Assembly: GCA_963777515.1 (NCBI GenBank)
Contig: CAVZQU010000021.1
Coordinates: forward strand, 186,001-250,000
Reading direction: 5' to 3'
DNA: 64,000 nt
Source of the DNA: CAVSWT01 sp963777515
GTDB taxonomy: Bacteria > Bacteroidota > Ignavibacteria > Ignavibacteriales > Ignavibacteriaceae
The notes under the pieces are model-generated. The model had not been told where the DNA came from. It did not search any database and saw only the letters and a program-made list of their open reading frames with translations. Position numbers and translations under genes: made by a program. This document shows, piece by piece, positions 17,837 through 27,919 of the stretch. Position 1 is the stretch's first letter. The number at the start of each line of letters is the position of its first letter.

Positions 17837-20317
17837 ATGAAATTAATTTTTCCAATTGTAGTTCTCTTGTTTTTAGGAGTCTATATGCAAAAAGATTCTA
17901 CGATTAAAAAAGAGTCACAAAAATCAATTGACGATCAGATTGAAGAGCTAATCGGCAAGATGACTTTGCAGGAAAAGATAATAATGATTGGCGGTGACGA
18001 GTTTGCAACAAAGCCGATTGAACGATTGGGAATACCTGCATTAAAAATGACTGACGGGCCTATTGGCGTTAGATGGGGTAAAACTACTGCATTTCCTTCT
18101 GGAATAGCAATGGCTTCAACTTGGGATACTACTTTAATTGAAAAATACGGAGAAGCGATTGGACAAGAGACAAGAGGTCAGGGCAGAGATGTAATACTTG
18201 GCCCATGTGTGAATATTGCAAGGCTGCCAATGGGAGGAAGAAATTTTGAAAGTTTTGGAGAAGATCCGTATTTAACCTCCCGTTTTACTGTTAACTATAT
18301 AAAAGGTGTACAAAAAGAAGGTGTCGCAGCAACTGTAAAACATTTCGCAGTAAATAATCAAGAAACAGGAAGAATGTTTATCGATGCCCAAGTTAGTGAA
18401 AGAGCTTTAAATGAAATTTATCTTCCGGCATTCAAAGCTGCAGTTCAAGAAGCAGATGTACTTGCCGTTATGTCAGCATACAATAGATTAAATGGAAAAT
18501 TCTGCAGTGAAAATCCAAATTTGCTTCAAGATAAATTAAGAACAGAATGGGGATTTCATTGGCTGGTTATGTCAGACTGGGGAGCAGTTCATAGTTCAAT
18601 TCCAACTTTCAAATATGGAGTTGATTTGGAAATGCCTAACGGCAAATATATGAATTACGATAGTCTTAAAAATGCTTTTGATAATGGCGAGATAACTGAA
18701 AAGCAGCTTGATGAAAAAGTGAGAAGAATTTTAAAAGTAATGTTCAAGATAGGATTGTTCGATTCAAATAGAACTTACGATTCTACTCAAGTGAATTCAA
18801 AAGCTCATCAGCAGCTTGCATTTGATGCGGCAAAAGAAGCAATTGTTCTACTTAAAAATGAGGATAATATTCTTCCGCTTAATCTAAAAAAGATTAAAAC
18901 TTTGGCCGTGATTGGCCCTAATGCAGATATTCCAAGAACCGGTGGCGGCGGAAGTTCAATGGTAAATCCTGTATTTTCTATTTCACCGCTAAAGGGACTA
19001 AAAGATGCACTTGGAAATAAAATAAAAATTAATTTTAATAAAGGAGTTATTTTAAATGGTGATACAAAGCCGCTGGAAGCAAAATACTTCTTTAAAGATG
19101 AAGGATTGAAAGAGAATGGAATAAAAGGAGAATATTTTGACAACCAAAATCTTGAAGGCGCTCCAGTAAAAGTTGTTAACGACAAGCAAATTAATTTTAA
19201 TTGGGGCGGTGGTTCACCGTTCAAAGAATTTCCTAAAGATCATTTCTCCGTAAGATGGACTACATATTTAAACCCGCCGGTAAGCGGTGAATATGAGCTT
19301 GTTCCCGCAACAGACGATGGTGTAAGATTATATTTAAATGACAAGCTTGTAATTAATGATTGGATTGATCGTGCAACAACTACTTCTACTTGCAAAGTTA
19401 ATCTTGAAAAAGGAAAGCCCTATAAAATGGTTATGGAATATTACGAAAACGGCGGTGGGGCTGTAGCAATATTTGGATGGAATTTGCCGGGAGAAGATAA
19501 AATTACAAAAGCCGTTGATGCAGCAAAAAATTCTGATGCTGCAATAATCTTTGCAGGTACATCTAACAATTTTGAATCAGAAGGCTTTGATAGAAAAGAT
19601 CTTCTTTTACCTGGGGATCAAAATAAATTAATTGAAGAAGTTAGCAAAGTTAACCCTAATACCGTTGTAGTTCTTATTTCCGGTTCGCCTGTTCTTATGG
19701 ATTGGGCCGGAAATGTAAAAGGAATAGTTGAAGCCTGGTTTAATGGTGAAGAGGTTGGCAATGCTGTTGCCGATGTTTTAATAGGCAAATATAATCCTTC
19801 AGGGAAATTACCGGTTACATTTCCAAAACGATGGGAAGACTGTTCAGCTTATCCATATTATGCAAAACATGATAGCGTTACAGAATACGGTGATGATATT
19901 TTTGTGGGCTACCGCCATTTCGATAAAGACAATATTGAACCATTATTCCCTTTCGGATATGGTTTATCTTACACTAAATTTGAATACAGTAATTTAAAGC
20001 TCGTACACGATGGAGATAAAGTGGTCGCCAGTTTTGATATAAAAAACACTGGCAAATTGGATGGTTCGGAAATTGCTCAACTTTATGTTCGGGATGTTGA
20101 ATCATCTGTTGAACGTCCGGTAAAAGAACTAAAAGGTTTTGCTAAAGTTTCATTAAAACCAGGTGAGACAAAAAATATTGAGATAACTTTAAACAAAAAT
20201 GCTTTCGAGTTTTTTAATCCTAAAACAGAAAGCTGGACGCTTGAACCTGGAGCATTTGAAATTATTGTTGGCAGTTCTTCAAAAGATATTCACTTGAGAC
20301 AGAGCGTTACTTTATAA
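17837..20317 (+). CDS. GH3 beta-glucosidase with inserted PA14 domain
   Basis: The 826-residue protein has a short N-terminal hydrophobic export signal. GH3 features are LTDGPIG-like MTDGPIGVRWG, GPCVNIARLPMGGRNFESF, nucleophile Asp in LVMSDWGAVH and the region NNFESEGFDRKDLLLPGDQN. Within the second domain (about 420-560) is a PA14 insert: IKGEYFDNQNLEG, FSVRWTTYLNPPVSGEYELV, DDGVRLYLNDKLVINDW. PA14 inserts gate or extend the active site in beta-glucosidases of this type. A fibronectin-like domain ends the protein. It would hydrolyse beta-gluco-oligosaccharides in the periplasm. This gene is intact, in contrast with the two frameshifted GH3 genes upstream. Confidence 0.9.
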   Translation: MKLIFPIVVLLFLGVYMQKDSTIKKESQKSIDDQIEELIGKMTLQEKIIMIGGDEFATKPIERLGIPALKMTDGPIGVRWGKTTAFPSGIAMASTWDTTLIEKYGEAIGQETRGQGRDVILGPCVNIARLPMGGRNFESFGEDPYLTSRFTVNYIKGVQKEGVAATVKHFAVNNQETGRMFIDAQVSERALNEIYLPAFKAAVQEADVLAVMSAYNRLNGKFCSENPNLLQDKLRTEWGFHWLVMSDWGAVHSSIPTFKYGVDLEMPNGKYMNYDSLKNAFDNGEITEKQLDEKVRRILKVMFKIGLFDSNRTYDSTQVNSKAHQQLAFDAAKEAIVLLKNEDNILPLNLKKIKTLAVIGPNADIPRTGGGGSSMVNPVFSISPLKGLKDALGNKIKINFNKGVILNGDTKPLEAKYFFKDEGLKENGIKGEYFDNQNLEGAPVKVVNDKQINFNWGGGSPFKEFPKDHFSVRWTTYLNPPVSGEYELVPATDDGVRLYLNDKLVINDWIDRATTTSTCKVNLEKGKPYKMVMEYYENGGGAVAIFGWNLPGEDKITKAVDAAKNSDAAIIFAGTSNNFESEGFDRKDLLLPGDQNKLIEEVSKVNPNTVVVLISGSPVLMDWAGNVKGIVEAWFNGEEVGNAVADVLIGKYNPSGKLPVTFPKRWEDCSAYPYYAKHDSVTEYGDDIFVGYRHFDKDNIEPLFPFGYGLSYTKFEYSNLKLVHDGDKVVASFDIKNTGKLDGSEIAQLYVRDVESSVERPVKELKGFAKVSLKPGETKNIEITLNKNAFEFFNPKTESWTLEPGAFEIIVGSSSKDIHLRQSVTL

Positions 20318-20397
20318 CTGTCAAAATTTATTCAATAAACCTAATTATGACTTTGTGTTCTAAAAGGCAAATTTATTCACGATAATCAAAATCACTT

Positions 20398-22239
20398 ATG
20401 AAAAAAATTCTTTTACTCACTTCCCTACTACTTTTTGTTTTTAATAATTTAACTTCAAGCCAAACAAAATTAAATCCGGTTGCAAAGGTAGGTAATGAAG
20501 AAATAAGCTCACAAGAGTTCAGAATGAGATATGAATTGATGCCCCGCCTAAGTAAAGATTACTATAACACAGACTCACTTAAAAAAGAATTTCTATACTC
20601 TTTGATGGCTGAAAAGCTTTGGGCCAAAGAAGCCAGTGCTGAAGGATTAGATACACTTGAATATCTAAAATATTTCATCAAAAATATTGAGAAGCTTATT
20701 GTAAAAGATGAACTATATAAAAAGGAAGTTGATAACAAAATTAATATAACAGGAAAGGATATAATACAAGCTGAAAGAAAAAGTCTTACAAAATTAGATG
20801 TTGATATTTTAAGTTCTTCTGATTCTTCTGAAATATTTAATGTTTATACATTATTAAAAAATAATGCGTCTATTGATTCTGTTCTTTCATTAAATCAACA
20901 AGATAAACTTCAAAACACAAATACGAATATTAAATTTGGCGACCTGAATGATGAAATGATTGAAGACTCAGTTTACAAATTAAAAGCAGGTGAATTTACA
21001 AAACCTTTAAAGAATGATTTCGGGTGGTTTATTTTTAAATTGAATAAGAAATCTTTAATTGATACCAGTAATCACGAAAATAAATTTTCTGAAAAAGATA
21101 TTAAAGATATTATCAGGGAACGGCGTGCAAAAAAAATCGGGACAGCATATTTGGAAGAGCTTTTACATAATACAAAAATCAACTTTAATGAAAAGCTATT
21201 TTGGATGCTGGTAGATAAATTTACAAATGCTTTGCAGAAACGTGAAAAAAATAATGATACTTCAAAAGTTGAAACTTATTCTTTAGTGGAGTACGATATT
21301 CTTAAACTTATTGATGGAATGCCGAAGGATACTTTGAATGCTACATTCATTCCCGTAAAAAATCATAACATACCTTTAAAAGAATTCCTTTATGATTTAA
21401 CAATGGACGGATTTGAAGTCCCCCGACCGGATAAAAATTTAGTTGCTTCAAAATTAAATGCAGTAGTAAAACGATATACACAAAGCCAGTTAATAACCCA
21501 GGAAGGCTATAGGCAAGGTCTTCAAAAATCACCTGAATTAAAAGCAGAATTAAAAATGTGGCGTGAAAATTATCTGGCAAATATTTTAAGGAATCAGCAC
21601 TTCAAAGCCGAACATGTTAGTAATGATGAAGTGCAAGCTGAGTATAACAGAATTTATCAATCATCAACTCCTGTTACACAAGTAAATGTAGTCGAAATTT
21701 TAACTGATGACCTTGATGTAATTCAACTAATATTAAGCAAGCTGAAAGCCGGAGAAGATTTTAACGAACTTGCAAAAAAATATTCTATTAGAGAAAGCAC
21801 AAGAGCAACCGGAGGAGAGTTTGGATTTTTTCCAGTAACAGCTCACGGTGAAATTGGAGTTCAGGCTGCTAAGATGAAAGTTGGAGATATTTACGGCCCG
21901 CTAAAATTACCGGAAGGTTATTCTATATTTAAATTAATTGGTAAAAAGGATGCTGATGCACCTCCAGCCGCATCATTTAAAGAGGTGGAAAGCACCATCA
22001 AAGAAGATTTGCTCTATCAAAAATTTATTAAGAATTTCTACAGCTATACAGGCAAGCTCGCTGATAAATTTGGAGTTACGATCAATCAGAAGAATTTGAA
22101 TAACATTAGTGTCACAAATATTAATATGTTTACATACAGATATATCGGCTTTGGCGGCGTGATGACAGCAGTTCCATTTACAAATTCATGGTATGAATGG
22201 TATGATATCTGGAAGAATTCTAAAAAGGTAAATCCGTAA
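20398..22239 (+). CDS. SurA-like periplasmic peptidyl-prolyl isomerase
   Basis: The 613 residues have a signal peptide, an N-terminal SurA-type helical chaperone part (KVGNEEISSQEFRMRYELMP) and a degenerate first rotamase-like segment. A clear parvulin domain lies at about 425-515, with LSKLKAGEDFNELAKKYS, GGEFGFFPVTAHGEIG and GDIYGPLKLPEGYSIFKLIG. It should help outer-membrane and exported proteins fold. Its C-terminus carries TYRYIGFGG and EWYDIWKN, shared with the paralogue at 44502-46349, which also sits in a glycan cluster. Placement suggests a dedicated folding helper for cluster proteins rather than the main cellular SurA; that is inference. Confidence 0.82.
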   Translation: MKKILLLTSLLLFVFNNLTSSQTKLNPVAKVGNEEISSQEFRMRYELMPRLSKDYYNTDSLKKEFLYSLMAEKLWAKEASAEGLDTLEYLKYFIKNIEKLIVKDELYKKEVDNKINITGKDIIQAERKSLTKLDVDILSSSDSSEIFNVYTLLKNNASIDSVLSLNQQDKLQNTNTNIKFGDLNDEMIEDSVYKLKAGEFTKPLKNDFGWFIFKLNKKSLIDTSNHENKFSEKDIKDIIRERRAKKIGTAYLEELLHNTKINFNEKLFWMLVDKFTNALQKREKNNDTSKVETYSLVEYDILKLIDGMPKDTLNATFIPVKNHNIPLKEFLYDLTMDGFEVPRPDKNLVASKLNAVVKRYTQSQLITQEGYRQGLQKSPELKAELKMWRENYLANILRNQHFKAEHVSNDEVQAEYNRIYQSSTPVTQVNVVEILTDDLDVIQLILSKLKAGEDFNELAKKYSIRESTRATGGEFGFFPVTAHGEIGVQAAKMKVGDIYGPLKLPEGYSIFKLIGKKDADAPPAASFKEVESTIKEDLLYQKFIKNFYSYTGKLADKFGVTINQKNLNNISVTNINMFTYRYIGFGGVMTAVPFTNSWYEWYDIWKNSKKVNP

Positions 22240-22328
22240 AATGTTACTTCATTAAACTAATCAGCATTACTATAATCAATATGTATTTTAGAAAAAGAAA
22301 CATCAATTCTGGTAAAAGAATATTCGCA

Positions 22329-23037
22329 ATGAAAATTAAATTTATTTCTCTTTGTATGATTATAATTGTGTCTCAATTTTCTGCCTTCTCTCAAAACAAC
22401 CGTATAAAAGACGATTGGCAAAATCTAAAAAAATATGCTGAAGCTGATTCAATCTTAGGGTTGACTGCTCCTGGAGAAAATAGAATTGTTTTTATGGGCA
22501 ACTCAATTACAGAATCCTGGGTTAAGATTGATAGCAGCTTTTTTGCAAATCCAGATTATATCGGCAGAGGAATAAGTGGGCAAACTTCGTCTCAAATGTT
22601 ACTAAGATTTCGTCAGGATGTAATTGATTTAAAACCAACCGCAGTGGTTATTTTAGCAGGAACAAATGATATTGCAGAGAATGCAGGCCCAATTGCATTA
22701 AAAGATGTTTTGGGAAATATCATTTCAATGGCCGAGTTAGCTAAAGTGAATAATATTAAAGTAATTCTTTGCTCTGTTCCTCCCGCATACGATTTCCCAT
22801 GGCACCACAGCTTAGAACCTGCCGAAAAAATTGTAAAGTTAAACATCCATGATTAAATCTTATTGCCAAGAGAATAATATCCCTTATGTAGATTTTTATT
22901 CAAAACTGGTGGATGAACAAAAAGGTTTTGATAAAAGATTTTCTCACGATGGCGTACACCCTAATTTGGCGGGTTATCAAATCATGGATTCTTTAATTGA
23001 AAATTCAATTAACAACACCATTAACTCTAACAAATAG
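22329..23037 (+). CDS. Secreted SGNH/GDSL hydrolase (one apparent frameshift)
   Basis: The start at 22329 (MKIKFISLCM...) gives a good signal peptide ending AFSQ. Removing one base near 22844-22848 gives 235 residues. SGNH blocks are all visible: block I FMGNSITESW with nucleophile Ser59, block II Gly in GRGISGQTSSQM, block III AGTNDIAEN, block V HDGVHPNLAGY with the catalytic Asp and His. Such enzymes remove acetyl or other acyl groups from glycans, or act as lysophospholipases. As the last gene of cluster 1 it could deacylate the polysaccharide that the GH enzymes attack. Confidence 0.82.
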
Positions 23038-23061
23038 TTGTAGTTCTATTTTATAAAAATT

Positions 23062-23694
23062 TTATTTTGCAGCGCAATCAATACAAACATGCCTGCCGTC
23101 TTTTATTCTTCCATATCCTTCAACTGTCATCTCCCCGCAGTCTTCACATACGAAGCTGGCAAAATTATCTTTCTTGGGTTCTAGTTTGTATTCAAATACT
23201 TCTGAAATATTAAGCAGTTTTTCTTCGGGTGCGTTTATTACATTATTTACCAATGGCTCAACAACTTCAATGGGAACTTTGCTTGCTGGAATTCCCTTCT
23301 CTCTATACTGTTTGAAAAAATCCGTCTTTTTATTTGCAAGCATCGCTTCAGCTTTTGGTGCAACGCGAACTGCTTTGCCTGTTGCTCTATCAACAACAGT
23401 AACCGACCATTTACCTTTATGAGTTTTCTTTATGTTGCCCTTCCCAAAAGTTGTTCCCATAATTACCTGAAGCCCATCAGCAAAACAAGTTGCACAATGA
23501 TCTTCACCTAAATCAACGAAAGCTACTAATTGTCCGTCCTTTGCTCTTTCGACACCAAGCTTGTTCATAGCCGCGGCGCCAGCTCTTAAACCCATTGGCA
23601 TTGCCGGACATTTATGGCCATGAAATTTTTGCCCAAATTCTAACCATTCTTTTGGGTCTATTCCTACAGTTTTAATTGTTTCTTCATTTAACAT
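23062..23694 (-). CDS. FmdE-family protein with C-terminal zinc ribbon
   Basis: I chose the ATG at 23694 because an AGGAG sequence lies about eight bases upstream; the in-frame ATG at 23715 lacks one. The protein has about 210 residues. The N-terminal FmdE domain has FHGHKCPAMPMGLRAG, with His and Cys residues that probably bind metal, and FVDLGEDHCATCFADGLQ. The C-terminus has two cysteine pairs (CEDC and CIDC) that form a zinc-ribbon. FmdE was named from a gene near tungsten/molybdenum formylmethanofuran dehydrogenase, but its role in bacteria is not settled. It is the last gene of a TetR-TSUP-porin-FmdE unit. Confidence 0.85.
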   Translation of the reverse strand: MLNEETIKTVGIDPKEWLEFGQKFHGHKCPAMPMGLRAGAAAMNKLGVERAKDGQLVAFVDLGEDHCATCFADGLQVIMGTTFGKGNIKKTHKGKWSVTVVDRATGKAVRVAPKAEAMLANKKTDFFKQYREKGIPASKVPIEVVEPLVNNVINAPEEKLLNISEVFEYKLEPKKDNFASFVCEDCGEMTVEGYGRIKDGRHVCIDCAAK

Positions 23695-23704
23695 TTTAAT
23701 GCTC

Positions 23705-24707
23705 CTAATTTTCATTAAAAAAATATTGAACTTGTATTGTTGTAAGTGAATTATTTTTATTCGGTGTAATTTGAAGTCTATTGTCTAAAGAAAATTTTAT
23801 ATCGTTCCCTTTAAGAAGATATGAATATCCTATTATATACCACGGATTATTAGATGTTGATGGATTCAAATCATTAAACTGCTCAACGGAAATTGAAATT
23901 AAATTTTCCGCTGAGACTAAATAATCGGCAAGCACATAATATCCATAAGCTTTTTGATTGCCTAAATGAGATTCGAGATATTCGGATTGCAATTCAAAAT
24001 CACCAAGGTTAAATTTTTCGCTAAAGCCAAAACGAAAATCATTTCCTGTAAATAACTTATCATTCCCGTAAATTTTATTAAACTGGAAATCGTGTGCATA
24101 ACGGTAGGAAAGGCTGTAACCTAATTCTAATTTCTGTTTTGGATTCCTTAATAGAAACAATTTCCCGCTGTTCACAAAAAGAAAATTCTTTTTGCGTTGA
24201 AAAATTATTTGCACCATTACCATTAAAAAATCCAAGACTGAAAGAACCGTTATTATTTAAAATTAATTTTGCTTCAACACCAATATCCCTTGCCATTGTT
24301 TCTGAAGCAGGAACAAGAGCATTTATCACTGCTGCTCTTTCAACAAGTGGAATTAAATAATCACTTTGTTTTCTTTGTAAACTAAAATCTGTAACGAACT
24401 GTCCGATTGCAGCTTCAAAAAATCCTGTAGAATATTTTACATATACGTCTTGAAGTAAAAATTGATACTTAGACTGCTGAAAAAAATTAGCTTGTAATTT
24501 GTAGCTCCAATTATTATTTGCCGTGGGTAATGAACCATTCAGCCAAAGCTTTGCTCTCCTAATTGAAAAGCCTGCTTGATTATAATAATCATCAGAAAAT
24601 CGAAATTGTAAATAGCCATTCCAGTTTATTTTTTCTTGGGCGAACAGATTAAATTGAAATGCAGCAATTAGAGTAATAATAATTAAATGGACTTTAAATT
24701 TAAGCAT
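23705..24707 (-). CDS. Outer-membrane porin (phosphate-selective porin-like)
   Basis: Removing one base in the A run at 24176-24180 joins two frames into 333 residues with a Sec signal (ending FNLFAQ). The body is a run of amphipathic beta-strands: NWNGYLQFRFSDDY, GFSIRRAKLWLNGSL, YKLQANFFQQSKYQF, and ending LTTIQVQYFFNEN with Phe near the terminus, as for outer-membrane barrels. It looks like the porin O/P (OprP-like) family by the FSIRRAKLWLNG segment, but is short. Fourteen bases separate it from the TSUP permease gene upstream, so both probably handle the same anion. Confidence 0.72.
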
Positions 24708-24721
24708 TTTCGTTTTCCAGA

Positions 24722-25474
24722 TTAGGATATCGCTCCAATTATTATTTTAACTGCAATTACCAATAGCACAACGGCAAAGACTTGTTTTACTCTATTAGTC
24801 TTTGCTTTGTTAACGAGGAAATTGCTTCCAAGCAGCGCACCGATAATAACCATTGTTGCGAGTATGACTGTGAGCAGCCAGTTGAAATGCCCCTGTGCTG
24901 CATGTCCAAGAAAACCTGAAAAAGAAGAAAACATAACGGCAAAAGCGGAAGTGGCAGCAGCCTTTTTTGTTTCATATCCCATCCACATTAAAAGCGGAGC
25001 CATAATAAACCCACCGCCAATTCCCAAAAGTCCGGCTACAAAACCAGCAAAGCAACCAATTAAACCTCCAATAACTGCACGCTTTTTTAACGGCATTATT
25101 TCTTTTGGTTCTGGTTTTTTCGACATCAAAAACATTCTGGCAGCAGCGGCAATGATTGCAACAGAAAATAAAATCAGTAATAAATTCACTGGCAGTTTAT
25201 CTGAGACTAACGCTCCAATTGGTGCAAAAGCAAACGCAGCAATAGTCATTGCCAAACCGCCTTTTACATCCACTAATTTATTTTTGAAGTAGGCAATTAA
25301 GGCGATGAGAGTTGTTAAACCGTTTAAGAAAAGCGCTAATGGTATAGCAACTTCTTTAACCGGGAAGCCAGCCCATTTCAAAACCGGCACATATATTAAG
25401 GCCCCACCTAATCCTAACATAGAAAACAAAAAAGAAGCAGCGAGAATAATTATTGAAATTATAATGTATAACAT
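24722..25474 (-). CDS. TSUP-family (TauE/SafE-like) anion permease
   Basis: The 250 residues form about eight TM helices with the duplicated family motif: SMLGLGGALIYVPVL in the first half and GLLGIGGGFIMAPLLMWMG in the second. Family members move sulfite, sulfonates, sulfoacetate or other small organic or sulfur anions across the inner membrane. Only about 50 bases separate it from the TetR gene upstream, and a porin gene follows, so the cargo is probably controlled by that regulator. Direction (uptake or efflux) cannot be told. Confidence 0.88.
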   Translation of the reverse strand: MLYIIISIIILAASFLFSMLGLGGALIYVPVLKWAGFPVKEVAIPLALFLNGLTTLIALIAYFKNKLVDVKGGLAMTIAAFAFAPIGALVSDKLPVNLLLILFSVAIIAAAARMFLMSKKPEPKEIMPLKKRAVIGGLIGCFAGFVAGLLGIGGGFIMAPLLMWMGYETKKAAATSAFAVMFSSFSGFLGHAAQGHFNWLLTVILATMVIIGALLGSNFLVNKAKTNRVKQVFAVVLLVIAVKIIIGAIS

Positions 25475-25525
25475 TTTAATTTTTTCCTAAAGCCATGATC
25501 ATATATATATTTTTATTTAAGTATT

Positions 25526-26116
25526 TTATTTTTTTAATGATTTAATAATTAAGCTATACATCCTATTACAAAAACTATCTACATTTAGCCCCTTCTTATT
25601 CAATACCAATTCAATATTAAAAGTTATTGGGATTCCCATATACAATATTGCCACATCTTCAGGATTAACTTTTTTATCCCATACGCCTTCTGCAATTCCG
25701 TCTTCAACCATTTTTATGATAAATTGTTTTTGTTCAGATAATATTCGGTTTAACTTTTCCTTAAGCTCTTTATCACCTAAATGAGCTGCTTCAGAAAATA
25801 GAAGTATTGTTATGCCCCTATTTTCTTTAAGGTATTTCACATTCATGCATAGATAATTAAAAATTTTCTCTTCAGCTTTAACAGGACTGATAACTATATT
25901 TCTAAGCGAACCTATTAAATCTCGATTTACATCTTCCATTATTCCTTTAATAATGTCGCGCTTTGTAGAGAAGTGTCGAAAAATTGCACCTTCAGTAAAA
26001 CCTATTTTTTTTGCGAGGTTGCGGGTAGATAAATTATGAAATCCCTCATCAGCAATAATTTCCAGAACAGCTTTTTTTATCTGTTCCTGCCTAGCATCTG
26101 TGGTTTCTCTTGTCAT
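25526..26116 (-). CDS. TetR-family transcriptional regulator
   Basis: The 196 residues have an N-terminal helix-turn-helix (FHNLSTRNLAKKIGFTEGA, then IFRHFSTKRDII) typical of TetR, and a helical ligand-binding C-terminal domain. It is the first gene of the unit TetR-TSUP-porin-FmdE, all on the minus strand, and probably represses it. A near-palindromic 20-bp site lies about 18 bases upstream of its start, consistent with autoregulation. The inducer is unknown. Confidence 0.9.
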   Translation of the reverse strand: MTRETTDARQEQIKKAVLEIIADEGFHNLSTRNLAKKIGFTEGAIFRHFSTKRDIIKGIMEDVNRDLIGSLRNIVISPVKAEEKIFNYLCMNVKYLKENRGITILLFSEAAHLGDKELKEKLNRILSEQKQFIIKMVEDGIAEGVWDKKVNPEDVAILYMGIPITFNIELVLNKKGLNVDSFCNRMYSLIIKSLKK

Positions 26117-26133
26117 TTCTAATTCTTTTAATT

Positions 26134-26153
26134 AAGTATGTAATCACTTACTT
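26134..26153. promoter_or_regulatory. Probable TetR-type operator
   Basis: On the minus strand the site reads AAGTAAGTGATTACATACTT, a 20-bp near-palindrome with 8 of 10 positions matching between halves. Size and location immediately before the TetR gene suit autoregulation of the TetR-TSUP-porin-FmdE unit. Confidence 0.6.
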
Positions 26154-26340
26154 ACAAAAATAAGATAGGCGAACGAATGTGTCAAGTTTAAAATGATTTA
26201 TTTTAAATCAAGGAAAAGTTTTTCACTTTTAAGCGGGAATTAATAATTATTAGGCATTAACATATTAAAGAGAATTTATCCTGGAAGAAAATAACAATTT
26301 AGAATTTAGACAAAATAAATAGTTTTTCACTTTAATGAAT

Positions 26341-26607
26341 CTACAACACAATTTTTATTTCTTCACTTTCTTCTAGTTTTTGATAAACCAAATCGCGAAC
26401 TACTTCATTCGGCACTTCTACTTTAAAGTTTAAGCTGAAGTATTTTTCATTCTTACTTACATTGGAAGGAGTAATCGTATATTTCAATCCTTTAGCCGCA
26501 TCTTCAATTACTTTAATTATATTTTCTACATTTGTCCCAATAACTTTGTATTCCCATTCACATGGGTACTCAATTTTGGGGCGCTCACTATTTGGGTCAA
26601 TTATCAT
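26341..26607 (-). CDS. DUF493 (YbeD-like) small protein
   Basis: The 88-residue protein reads MIIDPNSERPKIEYPCEWEY at the start, then KVIGTNVENIIKVIEDAA and a beta-alpha-beta pattern ending LEESEEIKIVL. This fits the ACT-like DUF493/YbeD family, whose members have the typical start YPCEWEYKVIG. Function is not established; E. coli YbeD lies beside lipoyl genes, a context not seen here. It follows the NatB-like permease by about 40 bases. Confidence 0.8.
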   Translation of the reverse strand: MIIDPNSERPKIEYPCEWEYKVIGTNVENIIKVIEDAAKGLKYTITPSNVSKNEKYFSLNFKVEVPNEVVRDLVYQKLEESEEIKIVL

Positions 26608-26649
26608 ATTTTACTTATTAATCGCTTATCTGAAGATTTTTTTAATAAA

Positions 26650-27919
26650 TCAATATTTATACTTTAGCCATTTTACTATTTCAGACCACTTTGGTTTTTT
26701 ACCTGTTCGTAAAATTCCAACTCTAAAAATCTTTCCGGCAACCGGGAAAATTGAAATCATAACTGCAATACTTATGATTAATGATAAAATTAATTGCCAT
26801 GATGGAACTTCTAATAAACTAACTCTTGCAGGCATAACAATTAATGAAGCAAAAGGCACCATCGAAGCAATTGTTCCGATAGGACTGTTTGGATTTGACT
26901 GCAAACTGATGGCAATAAAGAACGGAATCATTATCAACATCAGCAAAGGCCACATGCCGGATTGTGCATCCTGGTTGTTATCAAAAATAGCTCCGACAGC
27001 GGCAAATAATCCTAAAAATGTTATGAGAGCTATGAAATAATTAATTAAGAAATATCCGATATCTATTAATTTTAATTTTAAAATAAAATCTGCAGGTAAA
27101 ACAAACCAGGTTGTTGAGATAACAAGAATTAAAGGTGTCAACCAGATAGCCATCTGTAATAAACCCGTAATCGCAACACCCAAAATTTTTCCAGCCATCA
27201 TTTCATTGCTGCTTACCGATGATAAAAGTATTTCAATAATTTTATTATTCTTTTCTTCAACAACTGAATTCATTGTCATCTGTCCCATAAATATCAAGCT
27301 CATATAGAGAAGAAATGTAAATAGAAATGATATTACTGTATTTCCTATTCCTTCTTCCTCCACTTTTGCACTCGGAAGTTACGCGGTAGCCAGTGAAATC
27401 AACATTGTTTCTTGCAAAATTTATTTCGGTTGGAGTCAGTTCTTTATTTTCAAAATAAAGATTAATCAATGCAGTGTTGATAGGCTGTCTAAGCTTATTA
27501 AACAATGCAGAGTTGTTTGGATTCTTAGAATAGAATTCTACCTTTTTTGAAACTAAAGCGGAATCTGGAATATAGATTACACCAGATATTTTCTCAGAGA
27601 TAATATCTTTCTTCATCTCATCTAATTTTTTATTAAAAGTTCCTTTTTTAATAACCTCGAATTCAACTTTGTATTTATTTCTCATCACTTCAGGCAAGCT
27701 GATTATCTCATCTCCGACACTTTTATTTACTTTTTGGGATTCAGAAACAAATATTAAATTGAGGCTTTGTTCCTGGTTATACGAATAAAGAAATGTTTGA
27801 AAACCGATAATCCCAATCATAAAGAGAGGGATAAGCAAAGTCATAATTATAAAAGTTCTGCTTAACAGTTTCATTCTTAGTTCGCGTTTGATTACAGTTA
27901 AAGTCCTTCTATTAAACAT
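26650..27919 (-). CDS. ABC-2 type permease, NatB-like (one apparent frameshift)
   Basis: Removing one base near 27371-27376 gives 422 residues. The protein starts MFNRRTLTVIKRELRMKLL with a first TM helix, has a large extracytoplasmic loop (about 45-175), then five or so TM helices with EEKNNKIIEILLSSVSSNEMMAGKILG, the hallmark of NatB/ABC-2 exporters. It pairs with the ATPase gene upstream, with which it overlaps by eight bases. In other bacteria NatAB exports sodium; the cargo here is not proven. Confidence 0.82.
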
